Shown one piece after another: positions 34,057-45,320 of a stretch of DNA of 64,000 nt. The position numbers were made by a program, and so were the translations under genes. The notes below the pieces were generated by a model. The model searched no databases and was not told the origin of the DNA. It saw nothing but the letters and a program-made list of their open reading frames with translations. Source of the stretch: Podospora comata (lineage: Eukaryota > Ascomycota > Sordariomycetes > Sordariales > Podosporaceae); contig CP071498.1 of assembly GCA_017354895.1 (NCBI GenBank), forward strand, positions 4,030,001 to 4,094,000. The letters run 5' to 3'. Each line of letters opens with the position of its first letter. Position 1 is the first letter of the stretch.

Positions 34057-37000
34057 GTGAGATATTCTTGGGCTTGTTGATGGGCTGCTGTTTATACCAA
34101 GTTGGCGGGGCCAGAGCACAACGCCGTCGAGCTGTCAGGGCAGCAGGAGTTGGAGGTTGCAAGATCAACGAGAGTAAACAACCAGGAAAACGATCGTGGG
34201 GTAGAGGGAGGGGTTGAATGGGCGTGATGGACACCAGTCTGGTGTTGCAGCAGAGACAAGCACAAATGCCAAAAAAAAAAACGAAAGAAGAGGAGCTCCG
34301 CACCCGACAGCAAGGCACGGTGGTGGTTGTAAAAGCGGGATGAAGGGGGAGCGTTACGCTGGACGCCCCGAAAAGGGATGGTCATAGGCCCGGGCACCTC
34401 TCTGGGCAGCTGAAGGCATCCGGAGCTGGCCATGCGTCTGGGCGCCCACCTGTGCGAGAGTTTATCGCCCAGGGGCCCCCTTGTCTGTTCGTATGGGTGG
34501 GTCCCGTCGCTGGGCTGCAGGGGCCAGAATGGGCCAGGGGATGCCTGCCTCTTTCGGGTAGCGGTAAATCTCGCCCTTTTTCGCTGACAGTTGACTTTTG
34601 ACAGCTTCCACAACCCCACCGATCATCACCGGCCCAGGGCGCGATGGAGATGATCTCGATCTTCAGCCAGCAACAGCCGGACGATCTGCGATCAGCAGCA
34701 GAACCATGGTCTCGCCAGGCCTAGTGTATACTACACATTCTTCAGCACTTCATCCTCCGGACCCCCCAATGGCCTCATGGGATGATTGAACCACCCACCA
34801 GGGCACACTGGGCGAATCCGAACACAGAAATGCGGTCGTGTTACCCTGCAAAGCAATCCCTTCTTTTCTCAGCTCGCCAATGGATCGGACAGACAGACTT
34901 TTCTTGGTTGACAGCGTGGCTAGCGTTCTGGAGCGGTGGAAATGTGCGATGCTTGTTTGGCATCTGTAAAGAGTGTACGGGCGCGTAAATTACGCAGTAC
35001 CAATGCAATCGTAACGTTCGGTTAACGAGGGTCTTGAACATGGGACTGTGGCTGGGCGCCTCCCCCCTGTTCCTGCAACTTCTCCTGCCCACCACCTTCA
35101 CCTCTTGGTCCTCTTCAGGTTAGACCTAGACATCATGCAGTAACCGCTTGTGGCATTCAGTGATTCCCTCTTGGGCCTGTGCTAATTTCCACAACAGCTC
35201 CAGCGCATCGATAGCGCCTTTTTCTGTCGTGCCACAAGGCATGGAACGCCTGGTCGCCTTGGAGGTCAGTGCAAACAGGCCTCAGGGAATGCGATTGCTT
35301 CCTGTGTGCTATGATGCCTTCCAGCCGCAAGCTCCATGAAGTGATGTAATTTTACGGAGTGGAATTCTGAGGGCTTTTGAACCGAGCTGAAGAGCGCCGA
35401 GCCGGTCCGCACAACAACCAATTTCTCTGAGGCATCCGAAGAATCTCTCCAAAGGTGGGTTTCGATAGTTTCACCGGCCGCATGGCACTTGTGACGATAT
35501 CTCCCATGCTCGGAGGCTTTTCTCCTTCCCGGCAAAGACACAAGCACAGCCCAGGCAGAGACAAGCTTCTGAAGATCATGAGCCGCAAGCCGGTTCTGAG
35601 AATTGGGAACGTTTATCTACTGCGTGGGGGTCGAATTTCCCTTCCCTCGTCTTCAGCTCACAATATTAGACGCCGTTTCTCCTCTCACCGGTGCCATGTC
35701 CATTTTCCTGCACGCCACTGATAAGCTGGATGCAGTCACCGCATTCCCTTCAACACACCGGGCCAACAGCGCCCCCTTGACATTGCGAGATGAGCTCGAT
35801 GAGGTGTGCATCACTCCTTGGTCAAGCTCATCGGGTGGTGCGGCGAAACAGGCAATTGCATGATGAAGCGGCTTGGTGATTTCACCTCGACTGTTCTAGA
35901 CCCTGGACGTGTCTTTTCGATGCCGCGTATATCGGGAAGGGGCCTTACCGCACGAGAGGCTGGCAGACACGTATAATATTAGGGCGTAGCGTCATATTGC
36001 CTCCTTCTGAAGCTCTCACCGCTGCTAGCCTTGTCAAAAGTCCACCTTGCCCGTCGTCACCGAGCCGCACAAGGAGGTCAGCTCATCATCTTTCTCGATG
36101 GCCTGCAGTACTCGCCAGATAACGACAGTTTTCTTGTAGATCACCTCAGTGCTTGTTTCACCGCCATGGACGATAGGTGGGCTTGGTGCTGCTGATGACG
36201 GTGTAGTGTTCTGAGATAAGGTATCCTGCCCCGTAGCATATTTTGCAAACCGCGTTAACGTGAGATGCGGCTATAGACGTGTTTCACACATCGGGTGATG
36301 AATACACCACTGCACATGGTCAGACACCTTCGTACTACGTTTCCTAGCATCAGTTGCGTGGAGGCTAAGTCCATGTGGAGCTGGTTAGGTACCTATAACA
36401 GGTCGACCCACCTCACTGTCCCCTGGCATCTCGCAGGCAGGCAGAGCTAGACGCCCGAAGCCCATAGAACTAGGTAGGCATGAAGTAGCTATCAAACAAA
36501 CACAGATAGGTATCTTCATACTCTCAGCTTTGAGTTCTCAACATAGGTACGTTATCGACTAGTAGTCTTTGATTTAGTGGGACGGCGAGATGGACCTTGG
36601 AGAGGCTATTATCAACAAGCTTCCATGTCTCGCCCATTATACTGAGAACAAGAATCGCCAGCGCATTGGTTTTCCAGACAATACTAATCTATACTCAATC
36701 TCAAACGCAGCAACCGTCGTGGACAAGAAGGTGGAGACTGCTACTTGGTTCGAGCCACTGGAGGATAGTTACATTGGTGCAAACAAAGAAATCATGGGTT
36801 GGGCCTGTGGCAGGAGGATGAATAGCGAGAATGACAATTCGGCTGCCTAACGAAAATGCCCGGTTTCCACTCTACAACCGTCGCCACATGGGATGGTGAG
36901 CACTCAATCGTAGCGTTGAAACAAACACCTCTATTTTTGCTCTAGGTAGACATCATCAATTCTAGATCGATGCGGCAAGAGCGGCAATCTGTGTGTTTCA

Positions 37001-37532
37001 AAACCTTGGCACGGCATCACTCCCGGGCACCGGACCGGGGTTAGAATCCATGGAGTGGTTCGTACGAATCTCGAGCCCCAGGCTCTGGTGGTGCTTACAT
37101 ACGGGTTGCCACGTCGGGAAAGTCTAGTACGAATCTGTCATTCTCATTCGCCCATCAGCTGTAGCCTTCTCGGCTGCACTACCCGCACCGTTCATAGACG
37201 ATTCACAAACAGATTCTTACGTCAGAACTCGAATCGCAAAACCACGGAGGATCAGAAGAGGCACTAGAGCAGTTTAACAGTAAGTTTCTATTCACGACGA
37301 TGACTAGGTATTGTGAGCGTGGTAAGGTAGTTTGGCGATGGGATCAGAATGAGGTACATCAAGATTCAAGCAGGAGGACATTGGGAGCGATGGAGTATTA
37401 ATACCAAAGAGAGGAACCATTACCTACCTGAGATAGTACAGATATTGCCATCTCAAAGGTCAACAACGACATTCAAAAAAGTAGAACTACCCAGAGACAC
37501 AAGACAAAACCAGACTTCAAAAAACCACCAAG
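34057..37532. other. Gene-poor region (3.5 kb)
   Basis: No supported gene. An 86-codon frame at 36590-36850 (+) starts with ATG, but shows no motif and no splice continuation. An AGGTACCT palindrome lies at 36387-36394. The left part should contain the GH16 promoter and the right part the promoter of the hydrolase at 37533. Confidence 0.45.
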
Positions 37533-38513
37533 ATGGATCCCACCACCTACCCTCCTCCACCAGGCCAAACCCGCCGTTATGCACCGCCGACAAGATCAGG
37601 AACCGTCCGCTTCCGCATTCCCTCCACCAACGACATTGCAGAAACATCCTACTCTATATGGGGCAACCTTTCCAGCAAAAAGGTTCCCTTGATCTGCGTC
37701 CATGGCGGCCCTGGCATCCCTCACGATTACCTCCTCCCCATCTCTTTGATCAGCACCGACTACACCATACCCGTCGTGATGTATGATCAAGTTGGCTGCG
37801 GCCGCTCCACCCACTTTTCTCCGCACCAGTATCACCCAAGCTTCTTCACCATCGATCTTTTCCTCGCCGAGCTGGATAATTTGATTCGCTGCTTGGGCAT
37901 CACCGTATACGATCTCTTCGGTCATTCCTGGGGTGGCATGCTCATCTCCTCCTACGCCTTGACCCAGCCGGCCGGTCTCCGCAAGCTCATTCTGTGCTCT
38001 ACCCCCTCCAGCATGAAAACATTTGTTCAGGTGGGCGCAGAACTGCGATCCTTTCTGCCACTGGAAATCCAGGCTTCGTTGTCCGACCCCCTGAGCCCAG
38101 AGCACGCCACAGCAGCCATGGAGTTACACCGCCGTCATCTGTGTCGAGTTGAACCGTTCTTCCCAGAGGAACTCATGACTTCTTTGCATAGCCTTGCCGA
38201 GAATGACACTGTTCATCACGCCATGAACGGAGGCCCAAGCACACCCGCCAGCGTTGATATCAACGGTTCGCTCAAGGACTGGAGTGTGGTGTCTGAGCTA
38301 GGTCTGGTGACGGAAAAGACAGTCCCAGGTGGAGTGCTGCTGATAAACGGATACTTTGACTCGGCGCAAGATGCTTGCGTCCTGCCTTGGTTCTCCAAGA
38401 CCAAGGCAAGGGTCAAGTGGGTGCAGTTTGCGCTCAGTTCGAGCATGCCTCATTTGGAGGAAACAGACAGGTTTGTTGGCGTGGTGGGGAGGTTTCTGAC
38501 GACGCATTCTTGA
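37533..38513 (+). CDS. Proline iminopeptidase-like alpha/beta hydrolase (S33)
   Basis: This intronless gene encodes 326 residues, the normal length for the family, with no signal peptide, so the enzyme is cytosolic. The oxyanion-hole motif HGGPG is at 57-61. The strand MYDQVGCGRS near 83-92 is the DQxGxGxS motif of prolyl aminopeptidases. The nucleophile elbow GHSWGG places the catalytic Ser at 132. D276 (NGYFDSAQD) and H307 (SMPHLEE) complete the triad. Members of this S33 group release N-terminal proline from peptides or hydrolyse L-amino-acid amides. The exact substrate cannot be read from sequence. The start context (CCAAGATGGATCC) is good. The 3' end faces the 3' end of the TPR-SET gene 156 bases away. 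Confidence 0.9.
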   Translation: MDPTTYPPPPGQTRRYAPPTRSGTVRFRIPSTNDIAETSYSIWGNLSSKKVPLICVHGGPGIPHDYLLPISLISTDYTIPVVMYDQVGCGRSTHFSPHQYHPSFFTIDLFLAELDNLIRCLGITVYDLFGHSWGGMLISSYALTQPAGLRKLILCSTPSSMKTFVQVGAELRSFLPLEIQASLSDPLSPEHATAAMELHRRHLCRVEPFFPEELMTSLHSLAENDTVHHAMNGGPSTPASVDINGSLKDWSVVSELGLVTEKTVPGGVLLINGYFDSAQDACVLPWFSKTKARVKWVQFALSSSMPHLEETDRFVGVVGRFLTTHS

Positions 38514-38669
38514 GCGGATGATTAGCTGCGATTTCCTCTTGTTATTGTTTTGCTTTTTTCTCCTTGTAGTGGAGCCTACTGTACGTTGCGATTGCGAGAA
38601 TAGTTTCTGTCATCATTAAGTTCATCGAATGTCTTGCATAAAGCTCCATATCTGACACCATCCCAGCCC

Positions 38670-40926
38670 TCACTGAAAAGTCTCAGCTTCCCCGAGCTGA
38701 ACTTTGTAACACACCTTTGCGCACCCCTCAGCTGCCAGCGCCAGCTCATGAGATCCGGTACAGTCATAGGCAGTCTTTAGACAGATCCAACAGTCAAGCT
38801 CTCCGGGCGCCATATACCCCCATTTTTTCACAACCAACACTTGATTTGACCCCAAACTTCCACCCTCGATCACAAACCCCAGGCATCGCAGAGCCTTCAA
38901 GCCAATCTCGGTCGTCTTTTGGGAGTTGGAACTACTAAGGCCTGCTCCTGTCAATGTTAATGCGCACGCGAAGTCCCGGTAGCCAACCCATAGGGTGAGG
39001 CGCGGCACCTCCTCCGCGGGCTTGATGTATGTCTCCACCATCTCGGCGCTGCTCTTGCGAATCAGGCTTGCAATTCTCGCAGTGCCGGAAGAGCCGCCAC
39101 GCCGAGACAGGAGACGGAGCAACTGTTGAAGTGACTCTCCCAGTCTCTTCCCTTTGGCAATAACTATGTCGCTTGTGTGGTCATCATCCTCACACATGGC
39201 ACAGTCGCAGGCAAAAGCCCAGTTTATGATATACTTTTGCTGACGTTGCGGATTGAAGGTGTTCAAGTACTGAATGGTGATCTCGGCATCGACAGGAATG
39301 TCCGCAATCGCACGTACGATCATCATATCCCCGATGAAGGAGCGGAAGGCGTTGCTCAGACAGGAATGGTTCATATGAGATGCAAAGGTCCAAAGACCCA
39401 GCGAGGGAAATAGGTTGCCGAGGCGGTCAATTCCTACCGGCCGCTTGAGAGCACCAGCTTTTTCCGGAAATTTGCAGCCGAAACTGTTCAAAAGGGGGAT
39501 GCGGGTAAGGAGAAACCTGGGAGAATCATCTCATTAGTATGGCAAACAGGGCGCGAGTTCGACGGCCGATGATGAATCGAGCACACTCACGAGTCAATGA
39601 CTGGCATTCTGTCAATGATGTCAAAGGTACCCTGAACGGGCGAGTATGAGCCGCAGTGGAGGGCCTTGACCGCAGAAGTCAGAGAGGGATTCCGGTAAAG
39701 CTTTTGCACGAGCATGGTGATGAGTTCCGGCTGGGCTCCAGAGGTGAAGCTGTTGGCATTGACGTCAATCAGGAGACTCATCATCAGCCTGCTGCTGTCG
39801 CCGCTCGTTCCCTCACCCTCATGAAATGCGTATGCAAACGCCTTTTCACAAAACAAAAGATCACCTGTCTTGACTGCTTTGGTGGTGAAAAGGCCCCTCC
39901 CACGGGATCCAGACTGACGAATCTCGACGGGGCCAATGTAGGTTGCATGGTCGAGCTGAGGCGGGCGAAGGCGAGCAGCCTCTGCACGAAGCTTCTTGAA
40001 CTGGTATTTACCGGTGGTCTGTTCAGCAGGCCGACTCACTGCCTCGCTGAGTTTAACCTTGGCTACTGCATTGTTGGGGTAGTCAAGGCAAAGGGCTTTG
40101 AGAGCCTCACAACACTCCCGATATCTCTGGAGGCTGTACAGTGCCTGGGCTTTGCGAAACAGAGCTTTCTCCTTGGTCTTGCCGTTGGTAACCTGCAACA
40201 CAGAGTTGACATCCACAAGAGCTGCATCAAAGCTGTTGGTTCTGAGAAATGCCAGGGATCGGTTGAGCTTGATGATGTGGCACTCATCGGCTCTGGGGGA
40301 GGAAACCAGAGCTCTGGTGTAACTTTCATTCAATCTCAGGATAAGTAGGTTTCCCATATCAAAGACTAGACTGCTTACTGTTCAACTGCGGCCTGATATC
40401 TTGGTTGACCAAAAAATTCTTTTCCCTTTGTTTTCCAAAAGTCGGCGCTCTTGAGCTGGGGGTTCATGAGCTCCGAGTGCCAACAGGAGGGAACGCGTTT
40501 GTCGTGCGCCAGTAGGAAAACAACATCGGAGACGTGGTCGACGCGCAATCCGTGCCGACCATCAGCGGTGAGCTTCAAATATGGGTCTTTGATGATCAAT
40601 ATTCCGCCAGGGACAAGAATGTCTTCCGTCATCTTAACCTGATGATAGAGCTGGAGCAAAAAAACCTCGCTCTTTTCGTCCTCCACAATGGCCATGATGG
40701 CAGTCATTCGATCCTGAGGGGTGAGTACTCGAACTAGGAGATATGTGCCTCTGTGATGGGTTTCGAGCACGAGGTCGTTGAACAGGACTTTTTCCAGCTC
40801 GCAAAATGGCCGGGTACAGGGTGGGTAGGGTGCTGGAATGAACGACGTGGAGGTCTGCAAGGAGCCAGGACTGCACTGCTGGCTTTGCTGTCGTGCCGCG
40901 CGAGTGATGTTGAATTTGAGAATCAT
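38670..40926 (-). CDS. TPR-SET domain protein (putative lysine methyltransferase)
   Basis: Three exons (40926-40379, 40334-39591, 39516-38670; introns 44 and 74 bases) encode 712 residues. The first 182 residues form a conserved-looking region (DLVLETHHRGTYLLVRVLTP, DRMTAIMAIVEDE) that I cannot name. TPR-like helices follow at about 184-270 (LNRSLAFLRTNSFDAALVDV, ALFRKAQALYSLQRYRECCE). The SET domain starts near 328 (GRGLFTTKAVKTGDLLF). It continues with SHMNHSC at 477-483, the SAM-binding motif, and ITIQY near 514, the catalytic tyrosine region. It ends with a CDCAMC zinc-binding post-SET near 534-539. No MYND finger is present in the SET region, unlike classical SMYD proteins. Splice joins restore PVIDSFLLTRIPLLNSFG. 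It likely methylates lysines of histone or non-histone proteins; the substrate is unknown. The 44-base intron is near the lower limit for fungi. Confidence 0.85.
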
Positions 40927-42605
40927 TTCTATCCGTTCATTTTTTCGGGCAGGTCATTGCCCAGCATAGGATTGGGCATTGCGAAGCATTCGCTTCTGAT
41001 CCTAGATGCATTCCAGAATCTGTGGAAAGTCTTGAGCTTGGAGAGTGTTCATCGTGCTGGGCTACTATGGTTGGCTTTCCTGCAAACATCGGGTACATAT
41101 GCAGGCAATCCAAGCGTGGATAACATTTGCTTTACAAATTTAGCCCCATATGTATGGGTATGTACCACCATCGGGTAGGAATGTCCAGCAGCCTAGCAGT
41201 GTGGTTCCTAATAATTATATCTTGAACACCTCCCAGCTACCATACCTTCGGGCATCGGAAGTTGAGAAGAACATAAACTAATTACCGCTATCATCGTCAT
41301 GGTTAAGACCAGGCATTTGTGCCACCTGATTCCTCTTGTTAAGAACATTTTTTCCAGTGGAATAGACATAGAGACGAGGATAGTGAATGACGGCGACAAA
41401 GACGTCCTCGCGAGCCTTCTATAAAGAAACGTGTTCGTTTGCGCGTCGTCTGCATCGAGAACGAAAAACTAGCCATCTTCACGGGCTGCCTCTTGCCTGC
41501 TGGTGCTGATACCACACTTACCAAAGTTATTAAACTGGACCGATACCAGAGGCGCAAGTGGCTTTTTGCGGTCATACCAATTCAACTGTCGCCTGATAGT
41601 ATCGTGGCTAAGATCAAGGCTGAGCATCAAATGATGCAGGCTGTTTGAGCTTGCAGCACGTAGATCTGGATGGTCAGATGCTTGATATGCCTCTAAATGA
41701 AAACGCAAGCCTGGTATAAGCAGTGTTGTGATTGATGCTGTGTAGCCCAAATGCTTGGGTTCCGCTCCAATCAAGCCCTGCGGTCATGGCAACAAATATC
41801 AGAACAAGATGAGATTGGTTCTCGGTTCATCTACGCGGCTTGTTTTTGGAGCTCAAGGTATGATTGGAACTCAAAATTCTCAGGTCGGTGGTCTCTTCAC
41901 AGGGTGATGGCACTGCTGGTGGGCCTGGTGAATGCCCTCGAGCGGCAGAAGTGAAGGGCCAACTGGATGAGCGCACGGGCCATCTCATACCAAGTATAAT
42001 AGCTCGGCCATCCTGACTCGGTCAGGCCATGAGGAAGAAGCAAACTGCTATTTAATTGGCATTGACCTCATCACCAGGCAGTCTGCATTGCAGTCAGCTG
42101 GGACCACAGTCGCTCACCTGCCGCAGCTCACCATTCAGAGCTCAAAGGGTCGAAATGCCACTTTGATGTGACTGGACGCGACACCACTCGACTCACCAAC
42201 GGCCCTCACAGCTCCTCTGCCTCCATTTCAAGCTCCCCAGCGCATGATCTGCTCCTCACGACCGTCCATGTCCTCATTGCTCGCTCTTTCCGCCCACGAC
42301 CCCAAGTGTGAATGGGGGCCTTCCGGATTTTACCCAACAGAAAAAGGAATCGGCCGAATGCCCCACCTTGAGAGCATCATGGGATCGTGAATACCGTCAA
42401 TCTGACACGTGCCGTAGACTGGAACTTGCCCCCTCGCCGCCGCCGGGTTGGGTCTCCATCATGCTCACTGTTCAAGAGCGTTGCCCGTCTATAGAGGAGA
42501 TAAATTGCGCCTCCTTGTCCTCGGTTGGATCTACAATATCTTGACCACGAAATGACATAGTCCAATACACAAATTTCATTGCTCACCCCGTCATCGCTGT
42601 TTACC
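40927..42605. other. Intergenic region without supported genes
   Basis: A 70-codon open stretch at 41439-41648 (+) looks mildly protein-like but begins at TTG and has no splice partner that I can find. Otherwise nothing is seen. The right end is the promoter of the first Hce2 gene. Confidence 0.4.
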
Positions 42606-43271
42606 ATGCGCTTTCTCATCCCTCTTGCGGCCCTCTTCACCCTGGGCAACGCCGCTGCCGTCCACGAGCCAGACGAGACAGTCATTTTTGGGCAGGCCGG
42701 CCCCGACAACAAGACCTTCCGGCTCGGCTTCGATCTCGTCCCGGGCAGCTACCAAGTCGGCCACCACACCTGGTACAGCCCTTACAAGATCACCAACATC
42801 ACGTACTCTTCACCAGGAAACTTAGCAGCCCGCGATGACCACTGCTATGAGTCGGTCAAGATCCATGACCAGACCAACCTGCACTCACCCCAGAGCAAGG
42901 ACTGCGAAGTCATCTACGACAGGATCGTCGGCCCAGGCACTTGGTATAAGCGTCTACCTTGGGTCACCAGCGCTTACTGACCTTTCCTGCCCAGGACCGT
43001 TCTCATGTGGCTACAGCACCAGCTCGTCGAATATCGAACCTGCGCCTACGGTGTCACCGCTTTCCGGAGCCGCAGCGGCAAGGCCATTTTCGCCCATATT
43101 GGCAACGACGACATCAGGGACGTCTTGAGGAGGACCATCGATAGCTACAGCAAAGAATTCTCTCCTCATGGCACAAGAGTCCAGTCATGGGGCCAGTTTG
43201 TCTGTAAACCTTATGATGCCGAGGTGGAGTGGGAGATTTATTACCAAAAAGGATTTCCTGATGACGAATAG
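42606..43271 (+). CDS. Secreted Hce2-domain protein (Ecp2-effector family) A
   Basis: Two exons (42606-42943, 42995-43271; 51-base intron GTATAA...CCCAG) encode 204 residues. A signal peptide (MRFLIPLAALFTLGNAAA) precedes a mature domain with four cysteines. The first and second are separated by 19 residues, the second and third by 28, the third and fourth by 53. Motifs KDCEVIYDRI, GTWTV, YRTCAYGVTAF, an IGNDDI helix start and the closing VEWEIYY match the Hce2 domain. That domain is named after homologues of the Cladosporium fulvum Ecp2 effector. Family members are secreted and some provoke plant cell death; others probably act on competitors or in development. The intron splits the Trp codon of GTW (TG|G). 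The gene is convergent with a second Hce2 gene 588 bases away. The ATG at 42606 is chosen because it starts the signal peptide. Confidence 0.85.
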
Positions 43272-43859
43272 TCATGGGCCTGGGAGAGCGGGTTGGATGG
43301 CTGGAATTGAGTACCAGTCTTGAATTAGGATCTAATGAGTTTGCGCACGAGCTATGCAGTCGAATAGAAATTTTGGTTCTCAAACCCCCTCGTTCGAGCC
43401 TCGTCATGCGACGGGATCTTTCTGTTGATTGGTACCGTTCATGCTTAGCTATAGATGTGTCAGTGTCAATTCCTAGCTGGAGTCGAAGGTATGTTTTTAG
43501 TGCGCTTTCACTTGAAGAGATGGAAAACTGCAGACCAGTAGGACGGTGACAGAGCAATAGGGAGACCTCAGAGAGGTACCAAGCCCAGCATGTCTGTATG
43601 GAATGCTTATGGACAGTTTGAGTAAATAAAATTAATCATCTCGCAGTTGCAGTTGGTTCAAGCGATCACCTTGGTGTTGGGATGTTGTAATCAGCTCGGC
43701 TTGTGATGAACCAGTCAAGGTAGCAATTCAAACAGCATGGCCCAGTATCAACTGTAGACTTGTTGGACGCGGAGAAACGATGTTAGCGTAAAGCAGGTAT
43801 GTGCTCAAATGAACTTGCAAACTACCTAAGGCACCAACTTTTGTTCATCTGCCTCCTCT
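43272..43859. other. Spacer between the convergent Hce2 genes
   Basis: These 588 bases hold the two 3' ends. Frames here overlap the 3' region on both strands and have no motifs. An AATAAA-like element (GTAAATAAAATTAATC) at about 43622 may serve as a polyadenylation signal. Confidence 0.45.
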
Positions 43860-44476
43860 CTAACGGACGTAGACCCCCCAGATACAAGCATCGCCAAAAT
43901 TCCAGCCACACTGGAAGCGACCCACAGCGCCGATCCTTTGGAAATTATCCCCGGGGTATTGGCGGGCGAACTGGCTGATGGACTCAAGGAGGGCGCTGTG
44001 AACATCCACGTTGCCAATCCTGACGTCTGCGCCACCGTGGGCCGTGATACCGAACACGCAGGTGCCGTAGGAAGCAACCACTTTCTGGTGACCCTGGCGG
44101 ATGACCCTGTTGAAGAGTGTAAGCAATGGAGCATGAACGATGCTACAAAGAAGCCAGGCACGTACCACTCGCCATCTACGGCAACGTTTCTGTAGACTTG
44201 CCAGCAATCATCGACCTTGGCTGAGTAGTCTCCAGTGGTGCCCTCATAGTCGGAAATTTGACAGAAATGGGTCTGAGCCGCGAGTTCATTGCCAGAGGAA
44301 GACCCATTGACAGAAAGGGCGATTGGGGTGTTTCTGAAGTAGACGCCCTCTGACACCTCGGTGAACCCCTCGGCGATCAGGCTGTCTCCGGTATAGGTCT
44401 TGGCAGCAGGAGCGTAGCTGGCGGTGATGGCAAGAGCGAGGCCGAGGACGGCACGGGCCATGGTAAAAACCTTCAT
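43860..44476 (-). CDS. Secreted Hce2-domain protein (Ecp2-effector family) B
   Basis: Two exons (44476-44166, 44106-43860; 59-base intron GTACGT...CAACAG) encode 185 residues. A signal peptide (MARAVLGLALAITASYAPA, preceded by MKVFT) leads a mature domain with five cysteines. The first four follow the Hce2 spacing: 18, 28 and 49 residues between successive cysteines. Motifs are DDCWQVYRNV, DGEWVI, YGTCVFGITA, RIGNVDVHSA and the closing ACIWGVYV, the last adding the fifth cysteine. The intron interrupts the Trp codon of GEW in the same phase as in the neighbouring gene (42606-43271), strong evidence that the two are homologous. They are diverged, so a tandem duplication followed by inversion, or an old pair, is inferred. 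The promoter lies in the stretch to 45320. Confidence 0.85.
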
Positions 44477-45320
44477 GGCGAGCTGTTATGCGTGTTGTTT
44501 TTGGAGATGGTGGTGGTTGAGGGGGGTACGGAGACAGTTGGTGATCTGAAGGTCTGTTGAGGAAACAAGATGGCAGAAGAAGGAGGGAAGGACTGCTTGA
44601 GGAGAAAATAGGGCAGTATAAAAGGGAAAAAAGAGAGCAGGGTGCCCCACAGAAAACTCGGTGCCCAAGTGATCAGAGGCTTCTCACAATGGGCAGGAGC
44701 AAGTGAAAAGTCTCTTTCGTACCTCATCTAATGAGCACTGGCCTACTGCCTCAGTTTGCTCCCACAGTGAATTCGGAAGAAAGTCTATCTGTGGAGCTCT
44801 GGAGGTGAATACCCTGAGTGAATACTCTGGCCCTTGTCTACCCGAAGAGGGTGGAACGGCGGAGACGTCTCAGCTCCATGCTGGTGAGGTAAGTCGGTAC
44901 ATGGACAACTCTGCCAAAGTCAACAACTGTACTCCCATACATCTACAATCCGTTAGTTTGACAGGAGATGGAAAAAGCCGCACAGTTTAAACTTGACTCG
45001 CAACTTTCACTATGAATAGGCATTTGAACCCCCGAGAAAAAATTGACCGACTCTTTTCACACGCGCAAATTAACGATGTTACTGCTCTTGGTTGCTGGCT
45101 ACATTCGGCCTTTTCCCAAGGCCGGCATCACACGCTAGAAGCAAAGACCAAGACACTATTTCATATAAATAAATGGCTTGCTATCATGTGTAGTTGTGCG
45201 TGCAGACGAGTAGCCCAACCCCTGGAAGCAATACCCGCCCCACCGAACAAAATGGGTATCATTGAAAACATTGATTACTCCTCCAACCCAGCCTTTCCTC
45301 CCAATCCATTGAGTTTCAAA
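44477..45320. other. Intergenic region between Hce2 B and DUR3
   Basis: No gene is seen. It holds the promoter of Hce2 gene B (CT-rich on the minus strand close to 44480-44640) and the 3' end of the DUR3 gene. Confidence 0.5.

Noticed and set aside
41439-41648. Protein-like 70-codon stretch
   Set aside because: Begins at TTG and no upstream exon with a valid donor was found; too short to support.
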